From positions 310,001 through 374,000 of the forward strand of contig NZ_JAHTLF010000008.1 of the NCBI RefSeq assembly GCF_024614185.1: a DNA stretch of 64,000 bases, given 5' to 3'. The DNA comes from Nocardioides carbamazepini (GTDB taxonomy: Bacteria > Actinomycetota > Actinomycetes > Propionibacteriales > Nocardioidaceae). The position numbers and the translations under genes are program-made. The notes under the pieces were generated by a model that was given only the letters and a program-made list of their open reading frames with translations, did not search any database and was not told the origin of the DNA. Of this stretch, positions 18,763 to 27,057 are shown in pieces (the first letter of the stretch is position 1; each line of letters opens with the position of its first letter).

Positions 18763-19881
18763 GTGAGCAGCCCTCGCGAGGTCTACCTCGACTCGGCGTC
18801 GTCGACACCGCTCCACCCGGCAGCGCGGGAGACACTGCTGGCCGCCGTGGACCGCGGGTACGGCGATCCGCGTCGTCTGCACGCGGCCGGACGCGACGCT
18901 CGGCTGCTCCTCGACAACGCCCGCGCCGTGGTGGCCGAGTGCCTCGATGCCCGGCCCGACGAGGTCGGCTTCACGGCTTCGGGCACCGAGGCGGTGCACC
19001 GGGGCCTGCTAGGCCTGACCACGGCGACCGGGCGCGACGGGATCGTGCACGGCGCGGTCGAGCACTCCTCGGTGCTGCACGCCGTGGCGTGGCGGTCGTC
19101 CTCCGCGCATGCGAGCGTCGCCGTCGACGTGACCGGCCGGGTCGACCCGGCCGACCTGGCCGCGGCCGCGGACCGGCCCGGGGTGGGTGCGGTCGCGCTG
19201 CAGGCCGCCAACCAGGAGGTGGGGACGCTGCAGCCGGTCGACGAGGTCGAGCTGCCCGCCGGCGTACCCCTGCTGGTCGACGCCGCCGCCGCGGTCGGCC
19301 ACGTGCCGCTCCCCCGGCGCTGGGACGCGCTGACGGCGTCGGCACACAAGTGGGGCGGGCCGGCCGGTGTCGGCGTGCTGGTCGTGCGGCGCGGCACCAG
19401 GTGGACCAATCCCTTCCCCGGCGACGACGGGCTCGACCAGCTCGGCGGGTTCCCGGACGTCCCGGCCGCCCTGGCCGCCGCGGCGGCCCTGCAGGCCGTG
19501 CTCGCCGAGCGCGAGGAGGTCGCGGTCCGGCAGTTCGCGCTGGTCGACCGGATCCGCGCCGCGGCCGCCGCCCTGCCCGACACCGAGGTGGTCGGTGACC
19601 CGGTCGCCCGGCTCCCCCACCTGGTGACCTTCTCCTGCCTCTACGTCGGCGGCGACGAGATCGTCTCGGCGCTCGCTCGCCGCGGCTTCGGCGTCGCCAG
19701 CGGATCCGCGTGCACGGCGTCCACCCTCGAGCCGAGCCACGTGCTGGCCGCCATGGGCGCGCTCACGCACGGCAACGTGCGGGTCTCGCTCGGCAGGGAG
19801 ACCACCGCCGACCAGGTCGAGGGGTTCTGCGCCGCCCTGACCGAGGAGGTCCACCGGATCCGGGCCGAGGCCGGCCTGTGA
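18763..19881 (+). CDS. Cysteine desulfurase, class V aminotransferase (NifS/IscS-like)
   Basis: 372 residues. It removes sulfur from cysteine as an enzyme persulfide. The PLP lysine is K196 in SAHKWGGP, the PLP-stacking histidine is near 101 (VEHSS), and the aspartate is near 173 (LLVDAAA). The sulfur-carrying Cys317 lies in SGSACTASTLEPSHVL, a long loop as in group I enzymes. The following TusA gene starts inside its stop codon, so TusA is the likely sulfur acceptor. A link to Fe-S or cofactor supply for the neighbouring oxidase genes is only positional. Confidence 0.92.
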   Translation: MSSPREVYLDSASSTPLHPAARETLLAAVDRGYGDPRRLHAAGRDARLLLDNARAVVAECLDARPDEVGFTASGTEAVHRGLLGLTTATGRDGIVHGAVEHSSVLHAVAWRSSSAHASVAVDVTGRVDPADLAAAADRPGVGAVALQAANQEVGTLQPVDEVELPAGVPLLVDAAAAVGHVPLPRRWDALTASAHKWGGPAGVGVLVVRRGTRWTNPFPGDDGLDQLGGFPDVPAALAAAAALQAVLAEREEVAVRQFALVDRIRAAAAALPDTEVVGDPVARLPHLVTFSCLYVGGDEIVSALARRGFGVASGSACTASTLEPSHVLAAMGALTHGNVRVSLGRETTADQVEGFCAALTEEVHRIRAEAGL

Positions 19882-20114
19882 GCGCCCCGACGACCGAGAT
19901 CGACTGCCGCGACCTGCCCTGCCCGCGGCCCATCATCGAGCTCGCCAAGGCGCTGCCCTCGGTCGCCGTGGGCGACCTGCTCGCCGTGGTCGCCCGCGAC
20001 CCAGCGGCGCGGCACGACGTGCCGGCGTGGTGCCGGATGCGGGGGCAGGAGTACGTCGGCGAGGAGCGCGCCGCGGACGGCGCGCCCCGCTATGTCGTCC
20101 GACGGCTGAGCTGA
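19878..20114 (+). CDS. TusA-family sulfurtransferase
   Basis: 78 residues from a GTG overlapping the desulfurase stop (GTGA). The CPxP motif (DLPCPRPIIELAKAL, Cys15) is the persulfide-carrying site of TusA/SirA/YeeD proteins. The overlap with a cysteine desulfurase predicts a sulfur relay. The final acceptor (tRNA thiolation, molybdopterin or another) is not shown, because no TusBCDE or MnmA is nearby. It is convergent with the PfkB gene, 14 bases away. Confidence 0.9.
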   Translation: MSAPTTEIDCRDLPCPRPIIELAKALPSVAVGDLLAVVARDPAARHDVPAWCRMRGQEYVGEERAADGAPRYVVRRLS

Positions 20115-20128
20115 CCGGTGGGCGAGGA

Positions 20129-21121
20129 TCAGACGCCGAGGTGCTTGGCGACCTCGTCGGCCGCCTCGGCGCCGTACGAGTCGCGGATCCGCGCCACGAA
20201 CTGCTCGTGGGTGAAGTCGTACTCCTGGGTGCCGACCGTCTCGACGACGTAGGCGGCCAGGACGCAGCCGACCTGGGCGGCCCGCTCCAGGGACGTGCCC
20301 CACGAGAGCGCGGCGAGGAAGCCTCCTCGGAAGGCGTCACCGACGCCGGTAGGCTCGAGCGCCGCGACGTCCTTGGCGGCCGGGACCTCGAAGGACGTGC
20401 CGTCGCTGGAGGTGACCCGGACGCCGTCCTTGCCGAGCGTGGTGACCTGCAGGCCGACGCGGGCCAGCACCTCCTCGCCGCTCCAGCCGGTCTTCTTCTC
20501 GATCACGTGCGACTCGTACTCGTTGGAGAACAGGATCGCGGCGCCGTCGATCAGGTCGCGGATCAGGTCGCCCTCGGCGAAGGCGAGCTGCTGGGAGCAG
20601 TCGGCGATGAAGGCGTAGCCGCGCTGACGGCACTCCTCGGTGTGCCGCTTCATGGCGTCGGGGTCGTCGGCGCCGATGAGCACGTACGTCGGCGCGCCGA
20701 CGCGCTCGACGATCGGGAACAGCTCGATCTGGCTGGCCTCGCTCATCGCGCCGGGGTAGAAGGAGGCGAACTGCGCCATCGTGGTGTCCGTGGTGCAGAC
20801 GAAGCGCGCGGTGTGCTTGCTCTCGGAGATGTGCACGGAGTCGCAGTCGACGCCGTTGCGCTCGAGCCAGGAGCGGTAGTCGGCGAAGTCCTCACCGGCC
20901 GCGCCGACGAGCACCGGCCGGAGGCCGAGCCGGGCCAGGCCGAAGCACATGTTGGGGGCCACGCCGCCGCGCCGGATCTCCAGGTCGTTGACCAGGAAGG
21001 ACACCGACAGCTTGTCCAGCTGGTCGACGACCAGGGAGTCGGCGAACTTGCCGCCGAAGGTCATCAGGTGGTCGGTCGCGATCGAGCCGGCGATCAGGAG
21101 GGAGCCCGTGGGTGCAGTCAC
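20129..21121 (-). CDS. PfkB-family carbohydrate/adenosine kinase
   Basis: 330 residues. The substrate-side glycine motif RRGGVAPNMCFGLARLG (50-66) and the anion-hole/catalytic motif GVGDAF (259-264, base D262) are intact. The position between the cta genes and the ErpA gene matches what I recall for the mycobacterial adenosine kinase (Rv2202c), so phosphorylation of adenosine or a similar nucleoside/sugar is the best guess. It starts at a GTG with only a weak ribosome binding site, and TAACCT lies eight bases upstream. Confidence 0.87.
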   Translation of the reverse strand: MTAPTGSLLIAGSIATDHLMTFGGKFADSLVVDQLDKLSVSFLVNDLEIRRGGVAPNMCFGLARLGLRPVLVGAAGEDFADYRSWLERNGVDCDSVHISESKHTARFVCTTDTTMAQFASFYPGAMSEASQIELFPIVERVGAPTYVLIGADDPDAMKRHTEECRQRGYAFIADCSQQLAFAEGDLIRDLIDGAAILFSNEYESHVIEKKTGWSGEEVLARVGLQVTTLGKDGVRVTSSDGTSFEVPAAKDVAALEPTGVGDAFRGGFLAALSWGTSLERAAQVGCVLAAYVVETVGTQEYDFTHEQFVARIRDSYGAEAADEVAKHLGV

Positions 21122-21129
21122 GATACGGA

Positions 21130-21135
21130 AGGTTA
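21130..21135 (-). promoter_or_regulatory. Candidate leaderless -10 TAACCT
   Basis: On the minus strand TAACCT ends eight bases before the GTG at 21121. The spacing is at the upper limit for a leaderless start. Confidence 0.4.
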
Positions 21136-21191
21136 ACCGAGCCGTAGCCGCGGTGACGCCGATCCCTCTGGGTCTACCGGAAAGTAACGCC

Positions 21192-21197
21192 TAGCGT
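21192..21197 (+). promoter_or_regulatory. -10 TAGCGT before the small gene at 21205
   Basis: TAGCGT ends seven bases before the ATG at 21205. A GAGGA stretch between them could alternatively serve as a ribosome binding site for a transcript from further upstream. Confidence 0.45.
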
Positions 21198-21204
21198 CGA
21201 GGAC

Positions 21205-21414
21205 ATGCCCTACGAGGAGATCGCCACCCCCGCCGAGCTGCACGCGGACTGCCAGGCCGTCAGCCGCCGCCTCCAGGCCGCCGCCGTGAAGGCCACCCGC
21301 CCCGCGCCCAGCATCCACTTCGACGAGTTCCCCCGCGAGGTCCCGAAGCGCGACATCGAGATCTCCGAGGCCGCCCAGCGCCTCGCCAACGCGCTCCACC
21401 TGCACCTCGACTAG
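21205..21414 (+). CDS. Small protein of unknown function
   Basis: 69 residues, hydrophilic and largely helical, with no membrane segment or recognisable motif apart from one cysteine. Support for a real gene is the -10-like TAGCGT and GAGGA before the ATG, actinobacterial codon use, and a strong palindrome starting two bases after the stop. It lies between the PfkB kinase gene (divergent) and the ErpA gene (convergent). I do not recognise the family. Confidence 0.6.
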   Translation: MPYEEIATPAELHADCQAVSRRLQAAAVKATRPAPSIHFDEFPREVPKRDIEISEAAQRLANALHLHLD

Positions 21415-21415
21415 C

Positions 21416-21513
21416 GTTGAGTCGTCACTTTTGACCCGTTGAAACGTCAGAAACGGCCCCGGATCTCCGGGGCCGTTTCTGACGTTTCAACGGGTCAAAA
21501 GTGACGACTCAAC
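21416..21513. terminator. 98-base palindrome with two 48-base perfect arms; bidirectional terminator between convergent genes
   Basis: Arms 21416-21463 and 21466-21513 are exact reverse complements with a two-base centre. The palindrome fills nearly the whole gap between the small plus-strand gene and the ErpA gene on the minus strand. It contains A/T-rich steps (CACTTTTGAC, AAACGTCAGAAACG), unusual for this genome. Confidence 0.85.
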
Positions 21514-21516
21514 ACC

Positions 21517-21933
21517 TCAGTTGAACGAGTCGCCGCAGGCGCAGGAACCCGTGGCGTTCGGGTTGTCGATCGTGAAGCCCTGCTTCTCGATGGTGTCGAC
21601 GAAGTCGATGACCGCGCCGTTCAGGTAGGGAACGCTCATCCGGTCGACCACGACGCCCACGCCGTCGAAGTCGGTCATGACGTCGCCGTCGAGGGTCCGC
21701 TCGTCGAAGAAGAGCTGGTAGCGCAGGCCCGAGCAGCCACCAGGCTGCACCGAGATGCGCAGCGACAGGTCGTCGCGACCCTCCTGCTCGAGCAGGCTCT
21801 TGACCTTCGTGGCCGCCACCGGGCTCAGGTTGATCTGGTCCTCACGGCGCTCGTAGTCCACCGGTGCGGCGACCGTGGTGGTCCCGCCGGAGGCCTCGTG
21901 GCTGTGGCCGCCTCCGCAGCAGCTGTCGCTCAT
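21517..21933 (-). CDS. erpA: Iron-sulfur cluster insertion protein ErpA (A-type carrier)
   Basis: 138 residues from the ATG at 21933, which has GGAG five bases upstream; a GTG at 21939 sits too close to that site. The HesB/IscA fold carries the three cluster-ligand cysteines, C67 in PGGCSG and C131/C133 in SCACGD. An N-terminal Cys/His-rich extension (SCCGGGHSH) could bind metal. It delivers Fe-S clusters to target proteins, with quinolinate synthase NadA and the Rieske subunit as plausible local clients (inference). Confidence 0.92.
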   Translation of the reverse strand: MSDSCCGGGHSHEASGGTTTVAAPVDYERREDQINLSPVAATKVKSLLEQEGRDDLSLRISVQPGGCSGLRYQLFFDERTLDGDVMTDFDGVGVVVDRMSVPYLNGAVIDFVDTIEKQGFTIDNPNATGSCACGDSFN

Positions 21934-21991
21934 GCTCACTCCAGGTGTGTCAGGTCGGTGTTCGACTAGCCCAATCGTCGCACAGTCGTGG

Positions 21992-23110
21992 TTATTCCCC
22001 CCACACGAGCACGGGCTTGACCACGGTGCCGGCCTTCGAGTCGGCCACGGCGTCCGCGATCTTCTCGAACGGGTACGTCGTCACGAGGTGGTCGACGTCG
22101 AACCTCCCCGCCTCGCGCAGGGCGATCAGCTCGGGAATGGTCACCAACGGGTCGGCCTCGCCCTCGATCGAGGAGCGGACGATCTTGCCGGACTGGAGCA
22201 GGTCGATCGCGTCGATGGTGTACTCCGGCGCGCCGAGCCCGAGGGCGACCAGCATCCCGCGCGGGCGCAGCGAGCGCTGGGCCTGGAGCACGACCGCCGC
22301 GATGGCCGTCGTGTCGATCGCGTACGACGCCCCGCCGGCGGTCAGCTCCCGGACTCGCTCCTCGACGGGTGCGGCCCCCTCCTCCGCGGGGTCGACGGCC
22401 GTGGCGCCGTACTCCTCGGCGATCTCACGGCGCGCGGCGACCGGGTCGACGGCGACGACGGTCTCCACTCCCGCGCCCCTGGCCGCTGCGATCGCGGCCA
22501 GACCGACCGCGCCGGCGCCGTACACGACGATGCTGTCGCCCGGCGTCGGCCTGAGCACGTTGAGCACGGTGCCGGCGCCGGTCTGGAAGCCGCACGCGAA
22601 GGGGGCCAGGCGGGTCAGGTCGAGGGACTTGTCGACGACGACGCAGTTGTCGGCGTAGGCGAGGGCGTGCCGGGCCAGGCTGGACTGGCCGAAGAAGTTG
22701 CCGAAGACGGTCTGGGTCTCCCCGTCGTCACGGCGACGTGTCATGGTCGTCGAGCCGTCGGCGCGCATGCCCATGTAGTTGAGCAGCAGCGACTGCTCGC
22801 AGTAGCCGACGTCGCCTGCCTGACAGGGGCCGCACGAGCGGCAGGAGCGGAAGCTCATCACGACGTGGTCGCCGACCTCGATGCCGCTCACCGCGGCGCC
22901 GACCTTCTCCACGACGCCGGTGCCCTCGTGGCCCACGACGGTCGGCAGCATCTCCTGCGGCAGCATGGCCGGAACGGTCAGGTCGGTGTGGCACAGACCC
23001 GTCGCGACGATCCGGACCAGGACCTCGTCGTCGCGAGGCTCCTCGAGCTCGACGTCGGCGACGACGAAGTCGCCTCCGGGCTCCTCGACGAGGAATGCGG
23101 TGGTCCTCAT
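21992..23110 (-). CDS. Zinc-dependent alcohol dehydrogenase (aryl-alcohol type)
   Basis: 372 residues from the ATG at 23110. The catalytic zinc ligand C40 lies in GLCHTD, with GHEGTGVVEKVG at 60-71. The structural-zinc cysteines are C90, C93, C96 and C104. The NAD(P)-binding glycine motif is YGAGAVGLAAI. It oxidises an alcohol or reduces an aldehyde; the aryl-alcohol-dehydrogenase-like style suggests an aromatic or branched substrate. A GTG at 23188 could extend it by 26 residues into the upstream gene, but the extension does not look like the family. It is in one unit with the DUF4334 gene. Confidence 0.9.
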   Translation of the reverse strand: MRTTAFLVEEPGGDFVVADVELEEPRDDEVLVRIVATGLCHTDLTVPAMLPQEMLPTVVGHEGTGVVEKVGAAVSGIEVGDHVVMSFRSCRSCGPCQAGDVGYCEQSLLLNYMGMRADGSTTMTRRRDDGETQTVFGNFFGQSSLARHALAYADNCVVVDKSLDLTRLAPFACGFQTGAGTVLNVLRPTPGDSIVVYGAGAVGLAAIAAARGAGVETVVAVDPVAARREIAEEYGATAVDPAEEGAAPVEERVRELTAGGASYAIDTTAIAAVVLQAQRSLRPRGMLVALGLGAPEYTIDAIDLLQSGKIVRSSIEGEADPLVTIPELIALREAGRFDVDHLVTTYPFEKIADAVADSKAGTVVKPVLVWGE

Positions 23111-23177
23111 CCGGGGTCCCCGACGAGTTGTGCGCTGGAGGAGCGCAGCGGGGGAAGCGTAGAACTCGGTGGGGTGG

Positions 23178-23648
23178 TCATGCGTCACGCTCCAACCAGA
23201 AGTAGTAGAGGTCGTCGATGCCGAAGGTGCCGGCCAGCTTCCCGTTCATGATGCCCATGACCGTGCGGGCGTCGACCTTCTTGAAGTGGTCGAGGACCGG
23301 CATCTTGTCGTAGACCATCGTCGCGGTGACCTCGCCGCGGAAGCCGACCGGCCACAGCGACGCCTCGCCTCCGCCCCCGGCGTCGAGGTTGGAGTACAGC
23401 TCCCCGTTCTCGTCACGGCAGACCAGCGGCACCGCCGCGAGTGGGCCGTCGAACCGCTTGCCGTGCCAGCGCACCTGCTTCAGCACCGTGCTCGCGACAT
23501 GCCCGGTGGCGAAGTCGCCCCCGCGCCAGGCCCCGAGCATCTCGTCGACCCGGACGGTCGCGAGATCGGCCCAGAGGGCGTCGAGGTCGGCGGGAGCCGC
23601 ATGCTCGGCCGCGCGGAGGTCGTCGAAACGCGTCCTGGTGTCGGTCAC
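23178..23648 (-). CDS. GXWXG/DUF4334 domain protein
   Basis: 156 residues. The N-terminal GXWXG motif appears as GAWRGG (39-44). The C-terminal half (ATMVYDKMPVLDHFKKVD, VMGIMNGK, YYFWLER) fits DUF4334. The biochemical role is unknown. Proteins with this pair of domains are often beside oxidoreductases, and here the gene lies just upstream of an alcohol dehydrogenase, 67 bases apart on the same strand. TAGATT six bases before the GTG at 23648 suggests a leaderless promoter for the unit. Confidence 0.85.
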   Translation of the reverse strand: MTDTRTRFDDLRAAEHAAPADLDALWADLATVRVDEMLGAWRGGDFATGHVASTVLKQVRWHGKRFDGPLAAVPLVCRDENGELYSNLDAGGGGEASLWPVGFRGEVTATMVYDKMPVLDHFKKVDARTVMGIMNGKLAGTFGIDDLYYFWLERDA

Positions 23649-23654
23649 CCGAGC

Positions 23655-23660
23655 AATCTA
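23655..23660 (-). promoter_or_regulatory. Leaderless -10 TAGATT
   Basis: On the minus strand TAGATT ends six bases before the GTG at 23648. Confidence 0.5.
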
Positions 23661-23703
23661 GAACACGTTCCACTTCCTTGGCGAGGGGGTGCGGACGCGG
23701 GGT

Positions 23704-24789
23704 TCAGGCCGACCAGGTCCGAGCCACCCGCGCGGCCAGCTCGGAGAGCGCCCCGGAGGGATCCGCGAAGGCGCGCTCCTCCCCTACCGCGTCGACGAGC
23801 GAGTACGCCGCGTCCATGCCGAGCGCGCGCATCTCGCGCGACCCCACGAGCACCTGCCCCGCCAGGGCCACACACGGCCGGAGCGCGTCGGCCGCGACCG
23901 CCGCCACGCCGGCCGGCACCTTGCCGGCCCGGCTGCTGAAGTCGAAGGCACCCTCACCGGTGATGACCAGGTCCGCCGCGCGCGCCTGCCGGGCGAGCCC
24001 CACGACGTCGGCGACCAGCCCGATGCCCGAGACCCGGGTGCCACCGAGCAGCATCAGGGCGAACCCGAGGCCACCCGCGGCGCCGGCCCCCGGCTCCAGC
24101 GCGAGCCGCCGGTCGGTCGCGGCCGCGAACCGCTCGAGGAAGCCGTCGAGGAGGACCTGGGTCTCCTCGTCGATGCCCTTCTGGGCGCCGAAGGTCTTGC
24201 TCGCACCGAACAGCCCGGTGAGCGGGCTGTCGACGTCGGTCGCCGCGACGATCTCGACGCCGTCGACCAGACCGCGGGCGATGCTGAGGTCCACCCGGGT
24301 CACACCGTCGAGGAAGATCCCGCCCACGTCCAGGGCGACGTCCGCGTCCGCGCCAAGGGCGGCGAGCAGGCCGGCGCCGCCGTCGTTGGTCCCGGAGCCC
24401 CCCAGACCCACCACGACCCGCGTGGCACCGGCGTTGACCGCCTCCAGGAGCAGGCGGCCGACGCCGACCGTCGTACCGAACTCACCGAGCTTGCCGCCGG
24501 TCAGGTGCACACCGCAGACCTGGGCGCTCTCGACGTACACGGTGTCACCGACCTGCAGGATCGTGGCCGGGACGTCGTGGCCCTGAGGCGCCTCCCCCAC
24601 GACCGCCAGCAGCTCGCCGCCGAGCGTCGCGTGCAGGACGTCGACGAAGCCCGGCCCGCCGTCGGACATCGGCGCCAGCACGACCTCGTCGCCGGGGGCA
24701 TGCCGTCGCCATCCGGCGGCGATCGCCTCGGCGGCCTCGACCGCCGTGAGCGTGCCCGCGAACTTGTCGGGGGCCACCAGGATGCGCAT
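23704..24789 (-). CDS. Glycerate 2-kinase (GlxK/GarK family)
   Basis: 361 residues. It starts with MRILVAPDKFAGTLTAVEAAEAIAAGW, the family N-terminus. It also has PMSDGGPGF, the glycine-rich GLGGSGTNDGGAG, and ITGEGAFDFSS followed by GKVPAGVA. By family it phosphorylates D-glycerate to 2-phosphoglycerate with ATP. Position next to erpA and nadA follows the mycobacterial order as I recall it (Rv2205c). It is divergent from nadA with about 110 bases between. Confidence 0.93.
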   Translation of the reverse strand: MRILVAPDKFAGTLTAVEAAEAIAAGWRRHAPGDEVVLAPMSDGGPGFVDVLHATLGGELLAVVGEAPQGHDVPATILQVGDTVYVESAQVCGVHLTGGKLGEFGTTVGVGRLLLEAVNAGATRVVVGLGGSGTNDGGAGLLAALGADADVALDVGGIFLDGVTRVDLSIARGLVDGVEIVAATDVDSPLTGLFGASKTFGAQKGIDEETQVLLDGFLERFAAATDRRLALEPGAGAAGGLGFALMLLGGTRVSGIGLVADVVGLARQARAADLVITGEGAFDFSSRAGKVPAGVAAVAADALRPCVALAGQVLVGSREMRALGMDAAYSLVDAVGEERAFADPSGALSELAARVARTWSA

Positions 24790-24887
24790 GCGTCACATCA
24801 TGGTGGATCCCGCCGACCGGCGGCGGGCAGGCATGCTGACCGCAGCGATCGGACCGCACCGATCGGAGGGACCGGGGCACCCCAAAC

Positions 24888-24893
24888 TAGGAT
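24888..24893 (+). promoter_or_regulatory. Leaderless -10 TAGGAT of the nadA operon
   Basis: TAGGAT ends six bases before the ATG at 24900 of nadA. Confidence 0.6.
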
Positions 24894-24899
24894 GTGGCC

Positions 24900-26084
24900 A
24901 TGACCACCGTGGACCTCCCGCTGCTGCCGCTGGGCCGTGGCACGGACCGGCTCTCCGAGCGGGGTGTCGAGTGCCCCGGCGACCTGCCGGCGCCCTCCGA
25001 CCCCGACCTGGTGGAGCGCGCTCGCGCCGCCAAGGAGAAGCTCGGCGAACGGCTGTTCGTGCTGGGGCACCACTACCAGCGCGACGAGGTCATCCAGTTC
25101 GCCGACGTGACCGGTGACTCGTTCAAGCTGGCCCGCGACGCCGCGGCCCGGCCGGACGCGGAGTTCATCGTGTTCTGCGGCGTGCACTTCATGGCGGAGT
25201 CGGCCGACATCCTCACCGGTCCCGAGCAGAAGGTGATCCTGCCCGACCTCGCGGCCGGCTGCTCGATGGCCGACATGGCCCGGATCGCCCAGGTCGAGAG
25301 GGCCTGGGAGGCGCTGGCCGCCGCCGGCGTCCAGGACGACGTCGTCCCGGTGACCTACATGAACTCCAGCGCGGCGATCAAGGCGTTCTGCGGCCGCAAC
25401 GGCGGCGTCGTGTGCACCTCGTCGAACGCCGAGGTCGCGCTCGACTGGGCCTTCCAGCAGAAGGGGGCCGACAACAAGGACACCAAGGTCCTCTTCCTGC
25501 CCGACCAGCACCTCGGCCGCAACACGGCGGTCCTCCAGCTGGGCTACTCCCTCGACGAGTGCGTGGTGTGGAACCCCCACAAGCCCGACGGCGGCCTGAG
25601 CGCCGAGGAGCTGGCCAACGCCCGGATGATCCTGTGGAAGGGCCACTGCTCGGTCCACGGGCGGTTCACCGCCGACGTCGTCGACGAGCTGCGCGCCAAG
25701 GTGCCCGACCTCAACGTGCTCGTGCACCCGGAGTGCCAGCACGAGGTCGTCCTCAAGGCCGACCTCGTCGGCTCCACCGAGTTCATCATCAAGACCATCG
25801 AGGCCGCGCCCTCCGGCTCGAGCTGGGCCATCGGCACCGAGCTCAACCTCGTGCAGCGCCTCGCCGACGCGCACCCGGACAAGAACATCATGTTCCTGGA
25901 CCGCAACGTCTGCTACTGCTCCACGATGAACCGGATCGACCTGCCGCACCTCGTGTGGGCGCTGGAGAACCTCGTCGAGGGTGTCGTGGTCAACCAGATC
26001 GAGGTCGACCCGCAGACCGAGGCCGACGCGCTGACCGCCCTGCAACGGATGCTGGACCTCCCGGGGAAGTCGCACCGTGACTGA
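24900..26084 (+). CDS. nadA: Quinolinate synthase A
   Basis: 394 residues. It condenses iminoaspartate with dihydroxyacetone phosphate to quinolinate in NAD synthesis, using a 4Fe-4S cluster. Candidate cluster cysteines are C121 (AAGCSMAD), C279 (HPECQHE) and C338 or C340 (NVCYCSTMN). [15 protein letters not shown] near residue 55 is typical. The ATG at 24900 is preferred to a GTG six bases earlier because of the leaderless -10. nadB and nadC are absent from the window. It heads a run with yjdM and the DUF3043 gene. Confidence 0.95.
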   Translation: MTTVDLPLLPLGRGTDRLSERGVECPGDLPAPSDPDLVERARAAKEKLGERLFVLGHHYQRDEVIQFADVTGDSFKLARDAAARPDAEFIVFCGVHFMAESADILTGPEQKVILPDLAAGCSMADMARIAQVERAWEALAAAGVQDDVVPVTYMNSSAAIKAFCGRNGGVVCTSSNAEVALDWAFQQKGADNKDTKVLFLPDQHLGRNTAVLQLGYSLDECVVWNPHKPDGGLSAEELANARMILWKGHCSVHGRFTADVVDELRAKVPDLNVLVHPECQHEVVLKADLVGSTEFIIKTIEAAPSGSSWAIGTELNLVQRLADAHPDKNIMFLDRNVCYCSTMNRIDLPHLVWALENLVEGVVVNQIEVDPQTEADALTALQRMLDLPGKSHRD

Positions 26085-26445
26085 CCCGCTGCCCGCCTGC
26101 CCGGAGTGCTCGAGCGCGTACACCTACGAGCTGGGCGACCTGATGGTCTGCCCGGAGTGCGCCCACGAGTGGTCGCCCGCCGAGGCCGCGGCAGCAGCCG
26201 ACGAGGCAGCGGCCGCGGACGTCGTACGTGACGCCAACGGGAAGTCCCTCGCCGAGGGCGACGACGTGATCGTGGTCAAGGATCTCCCGGTGAAGGGTGC
26301 GCCCAAGCCGATCAAGTCCGGCACCAAGGTCCGCAACATCCGCCTGGTCGCCCCCGACAGCCGGGTCGGCGGCCACGACATCGACTGCAAGGTCGACGGG
26401 TTCGGTCCGATGCAGCTCAAGTCAAGTCTGGTCCGGAAGGCCTGA
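26077..26445 (+). CDS. Zinc-ribbon protein of the YjdM/PhnA family
   Basis: 122 residues from a GTG overlapping the end of nadA by eight bases. An N-terminal zinc ribbon (C8, C11, C25, C28) is followed by an alanine-rich linker and the PhnA C-terminal domain ([23 protein letters not shown]). Despite the name, members do not cleave phosphonates in general, and the real role is unknown. Overlap with nadA suggests co-translation. Confidence 0.88.
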   Translation: MTDPLPACPECSSAYTYELGDLMVCPECAHEWSPAEAAAAADEAAAADVVRDANGKSLAEGDDVIVVKDLPVKGAPKPIKSGTKVRNIRLVAPDSRVGGHDIDCKVDGFGPMQLKSSLVRKA

Positions 26446-26447
26446 TC

Positions 26448-27047
26448 GTGTTCAAGCGCACCAAGTCACCCACCGTCGAGGAGCAGGCCACACAGGCCGC
26501 GTCGGACGGGAAGGCCGGCGGCAAGGGTCGCCCGACACCGACCCGCAAGGAGGCGGAGGCAGCCGCGAAGGCGCGCGCCAAGGGCCCCAAGGACCGCAAG
26601 GAGGCGTCGCGCCGCCAGCGTGAGTTCCGCGCCGAGGAGAGCCGCAAGATCCGCCAGGGCATGAAGAGCGGCGACGAGCGCTACTACCTGCCCCGCGACA
26701 AGGGCCGGGTGCGCCGGTTCATCCGCGACTACGTCGATCGGCGCTTCTCGATCGTCGAGATGGTCATCCCGCTGATGATCATCGGCCTGATGCTCGGCTA
26801 CACCGGCAGCTCCGCGCTGGTGCGGGCCAGCAGCCTGGTCCTGCTCGCCACGGTCCTGTTCGTGGTGACCGACATGGTCCTCCTCCGGTTCCGGCTGCGT
26901 CGCGAGCTGGGCCGCCGGTTCCCCGGCGAGTCGCTCAAGGGGACGACCTACTACGCCCTCACCCGCTCGATGCAGATGAAGTTCATGCGGCTGCCCAAGG
27001 CGCGCGTGAAGATCGGGCAGCCGCTTCCGGAGGACTACGACAAGTAG
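26448..27047 (+). CDS. DUF3043 membrane protein
   Basis: 199 residues. The first about 100 residues are highly charged (Lys/Arg/Ala/Glu repeats). Two hydrophobic helices follow (about 104-122 and 125-145), then a basic C-terminal part. This is the DUF3043 layout of actinobacteria, whose mycobacterial member lies beside the glycerate kinase gene as I recall. The function is unknown. It starts at a GTG two bases after the yjdM stop. Confidence 0.85.
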   Translation: MFKRTKSPTVEEQATQAASDGKAGGKGRPTPTRKEAEAAAKARAKGPKDRKEASRRQREFRAEESRKIRQGMKSGDERYYLPRDKGRVRRFIRDYVDRRFSIVEMVIPLMIIGLMLGYTGSSALVRASSLVLLATVLFVVTDMVLLRFRLRRELGRRFPGESLKGTTYYALTRSMQMKFMRLPKARVKIGQPLPEDYDK

Positions 27048-27057
27048 GTTGCTCGGC

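Noticed and set aside
23111..23188. Upstream GTG as start of the alcohol dehydrogenase
   Set aside because: The added 26 residues are unlike the family and overlap the upstream gene. The ATG at 23110 gives a normal N-terminus.
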